Shown one piece after another: positions 12,097 to 24,600 of a DNA stretch of 64,000 nt. The notes beneath the pieces were generated by a model. The model did no database searches and was not told the origin of the DNA. It saw nothing but the letters and a program-made list of their open reading frames with translations. Location: contig NC_089572.1 in the NCBI RefSeq assembly GCF_040115645.1, forward strand, positions 2,418,001 to 2,482,000, written 5' to 3'. The stretch is from Euwallacea fornicatus (Eukaryota; Arthropoda; Insecta; Coleoptera; Curculionidae). Both the position numbers and the translations under genes were made by a program. How positions within the stretch are numbered: position 1 is the first letter of the stretch; each line of letters starts with the position of its first letter.

Positions 12097-12906
12097 TTAA
12101 ATACCCTTGGTGGCTGCTCTGAAGGGCATGTGCTCTTCCACCAACTCACTCCCATATAGCTCACGTTTCATTTGAGTCCGCCCAAAAGGGGCTATTGTGG
12201 GCTTAATGAAGTTCACAGTGGATGTAGGTACTATCTCTATAGGCTCCTTCTCTTCCATGCATTGGGGCAGATTGGAAGGCAGCTCTCGAGGCTTACAATC
12301 TTAGGAAAAATTTCAAACACCCTCAACGGTTATAACGGAAGCGTTACCTCTAATATCGTAGGTGACCATAATGCGCGAGTCCAGAATGGTGGTTGGGTGT
12401 ATTTTCAGTTCAGTTACTGTGATTGTAGGCCTGTAGAAGCCTAGGAATTCGCCCCAACCTTGGGTTGTTTGGGGATTGTTATCCGCCCTTAAAGCATTCA
12501 CAATTGTACCTGCGCCATAGTGTCAAGAAAGTTGTTATTACCTTTTGGTAATTATTGTGGTCGAGTTGGTTTCTGCAGATGCGGTTGTAGCAGGAAATAA
12601 TTGATTTCCAATATTAAACAGTTTGAACCTACAGTGGGATCATGGTGATATATTTATTTGTAACTTCATATTTACTCACGCATCAGCATCGAAACTAGGG
12701 TAGTACATGAGCTTCTCCCTTCTGCATTGGGGTAGATTTGGGGACACGTGAACGCAACTTGCAGGCACATAATATGTCTGCTCTATTTTCTTGAACACAG
12801 TGTTAGTCACAGGCCCCCATATTCCCCTTTTCACTCTGGTCGGTTCCAAGAAGTATGCTTGTGCCCCCAGCATCACAACTAGCATCATCCAATGAAGAGC
12901 CCACAT
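12097..12906 (-). CDS. Small secreted paired-cysteine protein, gene model with an unresolved frame break
   Basis: Not recognised by name. Recognisable exons: 12906-12680 (75 codons plus 2 nt; hydrophobic leader of about 18 residues, then RVKR-G, then YYVPASCVHV and NLPQCRREK with C51 and C61); 12628-12542 (Thr-rich, AFKLFNIGNQLFPATTASAE); 12509-12348 (GWGEFLGFYRPTITVTELKI); 12299-12097 (DCKPRELPSNLPQCMEEKE, stop TAA). Exons 1-2 and exons 3-4 join in frame. Exon 2 to exon 3 is out of register by one base, the intervening gap is only 32 nt, and joining exon 1 directly to exon 3 also hits a stop. The NLPQC-x-x-EK motif occurs twice, suggesting internal duplication. RVKR may be a furin-type site. 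A missed exon, a sequence error or a genuine lesion are all possible. It is divergent from a similar gene at 13770. Confidence 0.6.
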
Positions 12907-13769
12907 GGTACTGCACAGGGTTGGAACGGTACTGAAGCGCGTCCATAAAGGTCGTTGGGATTTTTATGAGATTTTGTCTAATTATTTAAGGCATTTCCTG
13001 TGATTGGGCGTAAATTATAGAGTGATAGGGAGTCACTATCTTAATGGGTTCGGCCTGTTCGATGCAGGTAATATTTTCCTTGGAATGTGTTTAATGGGGT
13101 TATTAATACTCAAAATTGTAGGGATTTGAATTATTCACTGTGTTTGATATGGTCAATTAGATTTTTATTGTCGTCAACGATCGGTGACCTATTCGAGCCA
13201 ATGGATTCGGGTCACCCCGATTTTCCTTTCACTATTTATTTTCCCCTATAAAAGTTTCGATTTTGAATAGACAATAATTATGTAAATTGTGGGTTAATAT
13301 CTCAGTAATATGTATAACTCCAGGTACTGAGTGGACATTTCTAGAATGCCTCACACAAAGGGTTCGCTATGCCTTTCATATTTTGTTAGTGTTATAAGTA
13401 TTCACGCATATTACAAATGCAGTTACAGATGCAGTTAAATAAGACCTGCCTTTTACGATTTATGCATCTTCCGTAATGATAGTATAATTAAATCTTCTTA
13501 ATATCCTTAATTACCCTCAACATGTTGCGTTTTGAACGGTATCACTAACGTCTCAGTGGCGGGCTTTGCCCCACATCTCATTTATGCAAAATCAAGCAAG
13601 AGCGGCAAAAAGTACGGAGACCCGCCCATGGCCTTTCACTGTGGCGAATTTTACGCCGACTACCCTACAAAATTATTGCATACAAGTCGAGCATTAACTT
13701 GAAGCTCTCTCGGTCGATTCAGCTTATTGTTTATAAACGAATGCTTCCGATTAAGTCGCGTTAGTGAGA
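12907..13769. promoter_or_regulatory. Divergent intergenic region between the two secreted-protein genes
   Basis: About 860 bp between two start codons on opposite strands, presumably holding both promoters. A TATAAA at 13732-13737 is close to the plus-strand start. If used, it would leave a very short 5' UTR, so its role is doubtful. No coding potential was seen. Confidence 0.45.
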
Positions 13770-14944
13770 ATGTTGTTCTTCGTCTTCTTTGTGAGCTTCA
13801 GTGCTGCGACCCAGCATCAAAACCGCCTGGAAGACTGTGCCAGGTTCTACCACCAGATTCCGGGGAACAATTACCTGGATATTTTAACCGGCATGAACAT
13901 GCCCTATATCGACCAAGTGCCTCTTCCTAATAACTTGAAGGCGCTGGCAAGCGGGGATTACATGAGTAAGATGCAAAATATCATGCCCTCTCCGGTGATT
14001 ACCACAAAAGTGCTTAGTGTCCAGACCAAGTACGTGTACGTGAATCCGGTGTGTGTCAAGTTCAACAAGAAGCAGAAACTTTGCAAGCAAACTAACGAGA
14101 ATAGTGACAAACTGATAACGAAGCAAAATTTTCTTAAGAGTAACGCTGAGAAGAGGATAGAGTCTGCTGACGTCAACATAGCGAACGATGAGGGCTTCGA
14201 GGACAGGTTCACCTTGAAAGTGTCTTTTGACAGGCTTGGTAAGCCGCTTATAGAAAATCTTATACCTTGTACGGTATTTCGGAAATAGTTAGTCAAAAAC
14301 CTTCGAAAAAAGCTTGGAGGGTGTTCTTTTCGAGTGAGTTCAGTATCTCCGAAGTGACTGTAGTTGCAATGTCAGCTACGTTGGGAAAAAATTGCCTCCG
14401 ATGCTAGGAAAATTCGAACACGAAATTCCTAGAATTTTACCTGTTCAGATCTTTTATTGCGCACGCGTAGCTCTTCAAATAATGGGAATGTGGAACTGTA
14501 CACTTTTTAAAAAATTATTCTTCGACTAACGATTTCCGAGGTATAACCGACATAATTATTCCGGTCACTTTGAGTCACAAAATGATTGTACGTGTCCTCC
14601 TAGAGCCAAGTGAACCGACAAAGGAGGACGACCCACCATCGGGCAGAGCCTTCAGTTCGACTCCCGGAATAACCCCTCAGAAAATCAAAGAGTTGTTGAT
14701 AGAGGACCGTCTGGATCATTTGGAGAGCATCTTGCCTGATTACCACAGGCGTCGCTCTTATGAAACGAGCACCATGTACGTCACCAAGACCCTGACCAAT
14801 CGCAGAAGTATGGCAACGTTGGTAGTGAAGAACTGCGTTCCAGTGGGCTACGATATCTGTCCCAAGGGGCCCAAGAGGCGTCGCCACAGCAAAATCGCCC
14901 GGAGGCCCCACAAGGCAGACGAGACTCGCTTTTATTTCGGTTGA
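13770..14944 (+). CDS. Small secreted paired-cysteine protein, 2 exons
   Basis: Not recognised by name. Exon 1 is 13770-14238 and exon 2 is 14604-14944. The donor GTAAGC and the acceptor preceded by CCTCCTAG join in frame (L-E-P-S-E-P), giving 269 aa. The start is the ATG at 13770; the frame extends upstream only through a GTG. Residues 1 to about 14 (MLFFVFFVSFSAAT) are a clear signal peptide. Two aromatic/valine-rich cysteine-pair modules follow: TKYVYVNPVCVKFNKKQKLC (C95, C105) and TLVVKNCVPVGYDICPKGPK (C234, C242), the second followed by a very basic tail. The pairs resemble those of the divergent minus-strand gene, so I infer a fast-evolving secreted family. If the intron is retained, exon 1 runs 16 further codons to a TAG at 14286. 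It is not known whether exon 2 is instead a separate gene. Confidence 0.72.
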
Positions 14945-17900
14945 TGCATCCAGTAAAATCTCTCACTCGAACGGGCCCCAATTGATCGCTTAATCACTAT
15001 CTCGAATACGTTTCCGAGACAAGTTCGGCGGTAGTGCTTAAGTTGCACCCAAAACACTAATTTCGCCCCGCGAAACCGTATCTCCCGGACTGTCTGGCGT
15101 TTAAACTCGGGCTTAATCCTGTAGCTTTACATGTTAATGAGCCCCACTCAGATAACTACACTTGAGCGAGGAAGGAGAAAGATCAGTTTTATTCCGGGGC
15201 GGAATTTGTCTGTCTGAATTCCCTGGGTCTACAATAATAATAAAGCAGGGGAGGATTTGGTTAAAAAAAGTCGAGTGCAAGGTTTGACCGGTTAACTGTC
15301 CTTGTTCCCGGACTTAGTTAAATCAGACTAATTAAATAAGTTGCCCGTTTGGATCCTCTGGAGACATTAAAACTGGAACGAATTCAAACGAGCGGCTGCT
15401 GTCAGGAGTGCAGTCGAACTCGGTTTTTACTGCTTAAAATCGGCGACATTTAAATGCATGGGACACGAAGATTTCCGGACGAAGTGCCGGTAATTAACAG
15501 TTTCCGGTAATTCCGACTAAAAGGTAACAATTGTGGAGAATGGCCTTGTCAGTTTTAATTGGCACCCCGTTTCGCCAACTGCAGGGGGAGGTGTGTGTTG
15601 GGTTGCCTAGCCGCGAGTGCCGGACAGTTTATTCAAATTAAGCGTAAACGACCCTTTGCAAATATTACGTTTAAGTTGGTTTTATATGGTGATTTAATAA
15701 CGGACTATTTTTTTTAATTAAAAATCGTTCGCAGAAACGACAATTTATTTCTTCGAAAGCCAACAAAACCAGTCATAAACACGACAGTAAAAATGTAGCA
15801 CATACGTGCTGGTTCAACTAGGACATAATAGTTCCATAACCGGTTAAAAATCAGTTCAGTTTCGTATTTCAAAACGGTGGAACATTTGTTTTAAAACAAT
15901 TACAATTTGCGATATTTTTAGCGAGATCCAAAAAGACGGCCTTTCTGGTCCCGACAACGAACAAAAAAGCCGTAACTGCTGGACCTCGCAAAATTACCCC
16001 CGAAGAAATTTAATCAAGAAAGACAGGGTGGAAGGTCGAATAGAGATCTACCGTTTCATCCATTTACAACTCCTGAGGGAAGTTTTCGTATGTCACATTT
16101 CCCTAAAAGCCAACGAGTGTGCTGATTTCATCAATTTGAAAAGTGCATATGTTTCGTTTTTGGTATTAGATGCAATTAAGGGGCGAGTTTAAAGGAACCC
16201 CAGTAGATGGAGCCGCTTACACGAAGTATCACCTAGTGATTAAGGCGACGTGTCGAAGTTTATCGCATTAAACGAGGGTTCCGGTGCAGTCTGAGACGGT
16301 GTTGACAACACAAACTAATTTTATAATTCCTTTCCATGTGTGCTTTGAGTTCTCGAATTTACGAGAACTTCGAAATATCGCGTCTTTATATAATCTCGAG
16401 GGGGAAACTTGTGGCGAACTCTACGTACCATTCAGAAATGTCGGAACTCTTTATGAGAGGGAATTTGTTTCTCGATTTCCGAGGAGGAGCCAGGCTCGCT
16501 TAGTGCACATTGTTAAAAAGCTCAATGCAAAAAATTACATTTGTCCCCCCATGAAATGTCAAATTTGACGTGTCTTCCGGGTGACGTCATCCATCTGGTG
16601 TCAATCTGGGTCGACCACACTCCGTCACCTGCACCTGCGACGTGCTCATCCGTTCGCCGCTCGTTTTCGGCAATTCTTTTCCAAAAAAATCTTTTACGGG
16701 TTAGCGACTCAAAAAACGAATGCGGCACCTAATGGAGAAGATTCGATCTTTTCTCCATTTCTCCGATTTGTTTATTTCGCAGTTCTCCCATCGGCCGCTA
16801 AATTTCCTAATATCACATTCGAAGTATCCTCCGCGGCCCTCGTAGTGACAATTATAAAGTCATCAGGATTGTAGGCTACTCAAGTGTCCCTCGTCCTCGA
16901 TTTGGATGCAAAGGCAATTAAGGTCCATTTGCAGGGCGTGACAATAAGGAAAACGTCATCCTGATCCCGCCGGGCCGGATTCAATAAAAACTGATTTATC
17001 GGGCTAATAATTGAAAGCCCCTAGGGGCGACGCTATGGGTAATTGCGTCGGGGACTAAGATGATTGCGTCTGTCCAACTAATTTTCCGAGAATGTGGAAT
17101 TAAAAGCTCGGAATAAATCCGCGCAAAACAGCGAATCTGCATAACGGAATCGGAATTTCGTGGGCCCCTCGGGGATTTCGTAGTTCGTCTCCCGCGGCCC
17201 CGAAAACTTTGGAACACAATCGATCGAGGAGGATGTTGCAGATTCAATTACTCTTTAGGTGTACTCATTGAGCTTCGCTGGTTAACGTCTTCTCGGAGGA
17301 AAAAAGGAATTTAATTTTCGGTCGTCAGAGCGTGTCCATTCCAGGAATAAATTCCCAAACAATGACTGGCAAGAGACGTATCAAGCGGCGGGATTCCCTC
17401 AAGGGCCCGGTCGTAAAGTCCCTGGAATATCTGTGCCGACAAAAATTAGAATTCCCGGTTACAAATTGAACAATTTCTCCACGCTGGCCTTTTCTTATCT
17501 TTCCGGGGACCGACACGATCTATGCGCTTTTTGTCCCCTTTTGAACGGGACATTTTTTAGCTTCCCGAAGGATTTCCCATTCCCTGCGAAATGCCTGAAA
17601 CAGTCGACTATCACTTGCACCAACACAGTTGTTTTTCGTATTTAAAACGTCGCAAAAAGGCACCAGGACGTGGCCGCGCGAATTTAAAATATGGCCCTCG
17701 GGATGTTTATCTCGCGCCTACCCTGGAAACGTGTCTGGATAAATATTGTTTTTGTGCGAGCGATGCATCCCTTACACACAGCACCACATTCATTGTGTGC
17801 ACATTACGCCCTTTTTTCCTGTTTTTGTCGCCCCGGAATGAATGACATAATCGCGGCGAAATTCACGCTTTGGAGGTTCGTTGAACACATACCATACAGC

Positions 17901-18482
17901 CCCCACCCCCCACGCCACGAAATTAACCCCCAAGACGCAGATTTGCGCCCTTGTCAGAAAATGCTGCTTTAATCTCTTCAAATCAAAAGGACATTGACGG
18001 TAGATCCGGTATTTTGTGATTTGAGAGTAAATGTATGATGGACGGAAGTCTCCGCTTTCCAGAGGTCTGCCGGGTACGGCGTTGAACGTTCGTAAAGGGG
18101 ACACGTGACTTGCAGCATTTATTCAGGCATATCGAGGTACCTCGACCATTCCAACGATTGGAAGCCGATTAAAACTCCATGGGGAAAAAACCGATTTGCG
18201 ATTTTTTTGTGCATCTATTGATATGCAAAAAACTGCAACAGACAAAAAATTTTGAAGCTGAAATACGATTTGGGGAATTAACGGTCAGTGGAGCATCGAG
18301 CAAAGTTTTGAAGTGATACGAGGAGGTCCGGCAATTCGAACTAACTGAAAGAACCATTGGCCGGCGTCGATTGTGGAGAGGGTTTACTCGGTTAAGTATG
18401 AATTTCAACCTCAAGAAATTTGTGACGTATTAAAAATTGCAGAAGCTGCGAAGTAAAACCTTAAAAAAATACAAAAACATAC
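14945..18482. other. Non-coding stretch; start of the CpG-rich gene desert
   Basis: Base composition changes near 15 kb from AT-rich to a mixture with many CpG. No frame looks like protein. Small motifs include a 12-bp palindrome GTCAAATTTGAC (16558-16569) and a perfect CRE octamer TGACGTCA (16582-16589). Confidence 0.6.
15239..15244 (+). terminator. Candidate poly(A) signal of the plus-strand secreted-protein gene
   Basis: AATAAA about 295 bp after the stop, the first clear one downstream on this strand. Confidence 0.4.
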
Positions 18483-18652
18483 ATATACACAGTGTTTCAG
18501 ATTTCCTAGGGCAGGCAATAATGACTCGGCAACAGCAGAGATATTTGTTGCGCCAAGATGTAAGAAACGTAATCGATTTTATTACTACGAGGTTGCGCAA
18601 AAATCGATTAGAAAGCCAAAACTTTTTTTTCCAAATGATTCACCCTGTATAT
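18483..18652. mobile_element. MITE-like element with short terminal inverted repeats
   Basis: The left end ATATACACAGTGTTTCA and the reverse complement of the right end (ATATACAGGGTGAATCA) match at most positions. They enclose about 140 bp with no coding capacity. A CACCCTGTATA end is, to my knowledge, common in insect non-autonomous DNA elements. Target-site duplication is unclear. Confidence 0.5.
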
Positions 18653-21600
18653 TTTTTCGAACCTTCAACCGCGGACGACTGAGCTACCGGGCGTACCACT
18701 GAGAACGTCGTGCGGCCCACCGGACGTTCGTGCGACCCTGTAGCGCCAGAATTGATTGCTTCCTTCAGATCTGCTCAATCAGCATTTTCCACAGGTATCG
18801 ACGCCCGCCGGAAGTCGAAGGAAAACTGAAGGAACCAGAAAAACGGTTAATAAACTTGAAGAGATTTTAATGGGTCTGCAAAACGCTGGAAATTTGATTA
18901 GTGAAAATCGTGGTTGCAGGTTTGTAACTTGTTTTAATCCGGGGAAACTTGAAGAAACTTCACAAGAATTTCAATAAACATTAATAAAATATGTCAAACG
19001 CTTAAAATGACTCAATGAAAATCTTAGGAAACGTGATTTAAATTAATGAAAAGCCCGGGAACAGGTGGATAAGCTGCTGCTGTTGAGGGAAATTTGAGGA
19101 AGCCAGGGAACAATTCGGAAATTTCGGAACTATTGGACGTTCGAATAAGAATTATATGGAATACGATCATCGGAACGAATCACTGAATTCCAGTGAAACG
19201 GGTCCTGCTAACTGTGGATGGATCCTCGGAGACATTTTTGAGGAGCACGAAGGCGACTCCATGGAACCTGGGCTGAGCTTAGCTCTGTTTAATGCAAACT
19301 CTATGAAACTGTAAAATAGCCACACGAAAACGGGGGAATAGATTCATACGAACCGTTGGAGTTTAGGGAATGCGGAAAATTTAGTCAAAATCCTGAAGTT
19401 CACTTAATGATTCTTTTAAAAGTCGGATGGACTAAGATTTGGCGAGCGGAAGGAGCGTCCTGCAAGGGGAAAAATGCGTTTTGCTGCTACAATGCCTCCC
19501 GGTATCCACTGAGAAGTGTACCAACCGAGCGTGGGAGGATTGCTTGGGAGATTTCTCAACTCGGTCCCAACGTTTACCTCACCCTCCCAGCCATCAGGAT
19601 TACCATTAGGACGTTCTGTTTCTGGAGACCCAGCATTTGCCTAGAAATAGATTTCCTCCTATTTCAAAGTTAGACCGTTTAATATTTCGTAGAGTGGATA
19701 AAACAGCAGTACACGAAGTAAGTAGGTACGTAAAGGTAAGCAGAGTTTAAGCATGTCGTTTATTCGCTTGTTATTGCCGTTATACGATTGTCATCGCGCG
19801 CTCTGTCGACCTCATAAAATCAGCCCTAACCTCTTCTTCATCCTCAGTAAGGGCCCATTACAAGAATATATCGCTCATACCCGGCACGAATATGCCCCAC
19901 CCGTAAAGACGTCGAGTTCTAACAACTCTTTCAAGATCCATCCGCGGGCGCATCGAGCGCTTACAAACCGTTGCATTATCGTAAACGGCGCGGTTTTTCG
20001 ATCGTCAAACTTAAGTAAGTTCTCCTTCGGTTTTATCTGGGGGGAAATTTTACTATTACCCCAACCAACAACGACTCGTACTCGTACTCTGACGGAGCCT
20101 CCATATCTTGTCTTTATCGGGCGACGCCGCCGCCCCCTCGGGGCTCCCAATTTTCGTTTCAAGTGTGGCAAAGTTTACACAAAACATTGTGCTGCGCCAT
20201 TTGGTAATATCGTGGACCGCCTTTTTAAGTCCCATCAACTTCCGATCAAGAATTAATCTGATATCGGAGCCCTTTTCTTAAGTTGAGCCTTCGTCCGCTG
20301 ACCCAAACGCGTCGAACAATTAAACCAGGGGCGTCCTCTCGAAACTTGAGCTCGTTCCGAACGCCGGAATGAGGATTCGGCCGCACGACACCTGTCAATG
20401 TCACCGATCTAAAATCGAAAAATGTAAATCGAACCGCGATTGATTTACCGCGATGCGCGACGACTGCGACACCTAGTCAACGAAATGCGAACGTTTGAGG
20501 TTATAATCTGGTAGTTGATTCATTCGGTTTTCTTAGATTCCACAACGCCATCTTTGATTCTCGCACGAATTTCGAATTTTCCCACCCACGAACGGGCAAT
20601 AAAAGATGGCGCCAGTAACGCACTCTAGTCCTAAAAGATGTCGCTTAAATTTTGTCGGGCTACGCCACTGACGGGCTGTTTGATACAGGGGTCGTTATTC
20701 ATGTTTGATGGGTCATTTACATGATTGATGCTACCAACGTGGCTTTATATCGTCTTATGGTCATCGATTCGTCCGCTACGGGCCTGTCAATGCATACAGG
20801 GAGTTCTTACATGTATCGGGGATTATCGGGGATATTTACATATTAATAAAGTCGCCCCCAATCCAAAAATGTCGAGCATTTTTGGCTGACTTTTCGGGCG
20901 GAAAATTTTTATCTAGCAATCCACGTCCCTGGAATCAGGCAGGCAACTCGGATTCGTTGGGATCTCTTAAAAATCCTGATTTCGACTTGCACTAGCGTGT
21001 CTTTGCCGCCGTAGGTGTTTCAGTTATTCGCTACTAATCGGCGAATTTCCACCCTTAAAATGCGAAACCGCAGCACAATGCCCGTTTAATCCCCGATAGG
21101 TGCCGCTTTATCACGTTTCCACCTCCATTTTGTGCCTAAATCGCGATCCGAAAGATTTGTTTATCTGCGCGGTGCACCGTGTTTTTTGACGGGCAAAAAC
21201 ACTCATTCCCCCAGATTAAAATCTGGTCTGTGCGGCGGCCATTTTGACCTTCGACTGCAACTAGCAGGTTTCTACCTGTCAATAGTGGCAACTGCCACCA
21301 TCTCGAGGCGATGGTTCGGGACGATCGTGTTTGGTGCCCGCCCGAGCCCTTTTAATGAATAAAGGGATTTAAGAAGGGCCGCAATTTAATTAAGAAAAAC
21401 TACTGAGCAGTTAATTTAAAAGAATGCTAAATGGGAGCGGTGCATGTAATTCCTCGAGGGAGCGCTTTCTTTAAGCGCCACGAAGTGTTCAATTAGTTAT
21501 ATGCATAAAAATTAGGTACGTGATGGTTGAGTTCACCTGGTAGGTGCAGTCTTATTAATTCTTGTAAAAACTTTCCCAGAAGGAATAAGTTTACAAGTCT

Positions 21601-24600
21601 CGTTTGTAAAGGAATGGGGCTTAAGAAGGCGGGAATTTGAATTGAAACATGTTAAAACCGGTCCCGACGTTTTCCTTTCCCCTTCTCCCTTCACCGTTTC
21701 CTCATGTAGAATTTAATTTGTGTGTTGTGTGTGTCTCCGGGCATGCGGCAAAGTCGACTTCGGCTAATAAAATTACGCGTAGCTCTAGTAATCTCATTAC
21801 AGCTCATCTATTTGCCTCCCTTCACCTTCAATTTCATTTTCGGGATTGTCAGTCCAGAAGAAATTGGACGCCTTCATCTTCTGGATTCGCCATCCGGTCA
21901 GAATTCCTGAGGATCCAATTTGAGATTCGGCGGGGCTGGTACGTCACTGTCCGCTCAGCGAGTCCTACTTCCGGTACGTCCCATTCGCGGAGTTCCGGTT
22001 CCGACATCTTTAGAGAACGATGAGCTTTCGCCGGTACTCAGTGGCGTGAAACGGAACTTTCTGAAGCTCACCAGGGGACCGTGATGGATCTACGGATGAA
22101 ACTCGGGCTGGATTTTACGTTCCCCGTGAGTCGGCCCACATTTGATCATCGTGTAGGGCTGTTTTTTTAATAAGTATTTATATTTAAATTGACCGACTGA
22201 AATTATTCAGCAGATTAAATTAAATTTCTGCGAAAAAGCTCATTGACATTCAGCCATCCATTTTGCAGTAATAAATTCATGATCATCGTGAAAAGTTTGA
22301 CGGGTCTGGAGCGGCACTCGCTCACAGCGAGTGAAGAAGATTATTTAAAAATTTTTAAGGCAATGCCATGTAGAAGTTCAGGAGGTCATTAAGCATCTGC
22401 ATGCAGAGATCCATTGGCGTATCTTCCTCAAGTTCATAACAATAAATTCCTGAAAACGAATTCATTATACCGTATTCAAATAACTTAGCTGAAAGTTTTG
22501 GTACGTTCCTGTTTTCCAGTGGATTAATGGAAGTATTTCCGAGCTTCTAGAGGAGATTATTAGAGACTTCTGTATGGAAGTTCATAATAGAAGTTTATAT
22601 TGAAACAAGTTAATCCGAACCCTCCTCCGATACGCCCCTGTTTATCTACAGATTACTCTGAGAATTTCTGAGGAATTACTTAAGACAATTTTATGCATTG
22701 GCGTACCGTTCGCAATATGGCGGTAATAAATTTTCCCAACCGGCTTTTGCGAGATTTTACATCGTGATTAGTGCCTTCCAGAGGAATAATTGGCCAAGTT
22801 CTATAATGTCGATTTAAGTTTGGTTCCGTGCAACATTGGCGGCTGTATGAATAATTGCGCTTGTGTCCCCTTTGAGAAAAACAATGCCGATTGAAGGCTT
22901 AAGGGCCGTTTCCCCTGTCCGACCATTTAAAGTAAGAGGCCGCCATCAAACGTGGAAACGTTCCGTTCGATTTGGTACATTGGCCCTGCAATACGTAACC
23001 GCGTGACGTAAAATGGCCCTTGACATGCAACCTTGCATACACGGCACTCTTCTTTTGCCCCATTTAAGGGCGATTTTATAGGCTTCGGAGAAGCATTTAA
23101 TTTCGTCTTATGTCGGAGGTGAGTAAACCTTTTAGGGAAATTTTCTTATATAAATGCTTCACTTACTTATGCGGAACTCATTTGGAGCAGCTGGAGCATC
23201 AAAAACACACTACTTGAGGTTACCTGGGGAGGTTCGAAAGTACTCGCGCCAACTTAAGATTGGCCTATCATATTCCTGGGAATTATGAGTGTGTGCACCT
23301 TTAAGGGGCTCGTCAAGTGAGCGTAAATTTATGTCCCAGTTCCCGTTTTAGTGGAATTTTTAAGTTTAGATTTTAAGTGAACTTTCTGGAGGGTCTGTAT
23401 ATGAATGCTGTTTCGGGGCAGAGACACTTTGAATATAAAAATGTAAATAGCGCTCTCTCGTGACCCTACAAAGCAGCCCTTTTAGCGTCGTTTTCCGCCT
23501 TCGTATGATAATGCCGCCCATTCCCTACGACGACGTAGAGAGTGCATCACTGTGTCTGAAATTAGAGCGGAGGCGGCCACCACACAGGGCGATTAAAACT
23601 TGCCCGAAAAGTTATTATAAAGGGCTTAGGGCCCGCCCGTTAATCTGTCCCACGGACCAACTTCCAAATCCGTTTATTCTGGGCAAAAATCGTCGGTTGA
23701 CAGCCGTCATTAAAAAGTTTTAATTTAATTTTGCATGCGACGTTCAAGGGGGAAATTATTATGAGTTTATCGCCATGTAGTACGGCCGTACTTTGATAGA
23801 AACTTCTCGTGGACATGTTCCACCAGGTTATCGTGCCGTGGGCGCTTATTTCATACTCTTTATTTCCCATATTTCCGCTAAAACGCACCCCCAGACGTCG
23901 GCACAGATGTTCTCTTCGATATTTGCCCTGGAAAAATTCCGAATGTGTCTCGGAGATCGTCACTGGAATTTTAAAACTTTTGATTTGATTGCCGTAACGT
24001 CTGAGGACGATTATTCGTCGAGAGGGTTGAAAATTAACTTCGACCGAAACAGTTCGAAGAAAGGGGACTCAGCCCGAAGAAGAGAAGGCCGGAAGAATCC
24101 TTCTGCTGGTCGGAAAGCGGGGACGGCGCCCGCGACGGTGCGGGAGTGCGAGGGGGAGAGGAATTCACATTGAAAATATTTACCGGATTTGCTCGTTTCG
24201 AAGCAGACCTGGAGCAGTTCCTGCAAGAGCACGAAGGGAGAGGAATCCAAAGGGATATTAAGAGAAGAGGGGAATCCCTGGATGACCTTTATCCGTGGAT
24301 TTATGCCAGGATTGAAAGAAGAATTCGACGATGTGTGCCGTCGCTTGACTTGTCGAATGGCGTGCCGTGCCGCACGAAAAATAACATTTCTTTCGACGGA
24401 AGCACACGTTTAACTGTAACGCATTAAATCCCTAATTAACTTGATAGATTTCCATGGTGTAAATGTCCCAACAGGAACCGGAGTCATCAATTAATTTCCT
24501 CACGTCTCCTACGTCATTCCAAACACGTTGTTTACTTGTAAATCTCGTGCTGCCACCTATATTTTAACTAATTATTAATTATGCGGTGCGGTTGACGTTA

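Noticed and set aside
14570..14944. Stand-alone gene starting with MSHKMIVRV
   Set aside because: The first codons cover a typical pyrimidine-rich splice acceptor (CCTCCTAG); splicing to 14238 gives a better, signal-peptide-bearing protein.
18657..18700. tRNA-like segment on the minus strand (TAGCTCAGTCG with GGTTCGAA nearby)
   Set aside because: The A-box-like and B-box-like words are only about 20 nt apart, the B-box end is wrong, and no cloverleaf can be formed.
19753..20256. 167-codon open frame, one of the longest in the desert
   Set aside because: The translation has no recognisable domain, has erratic composition and no supporting gene structure.
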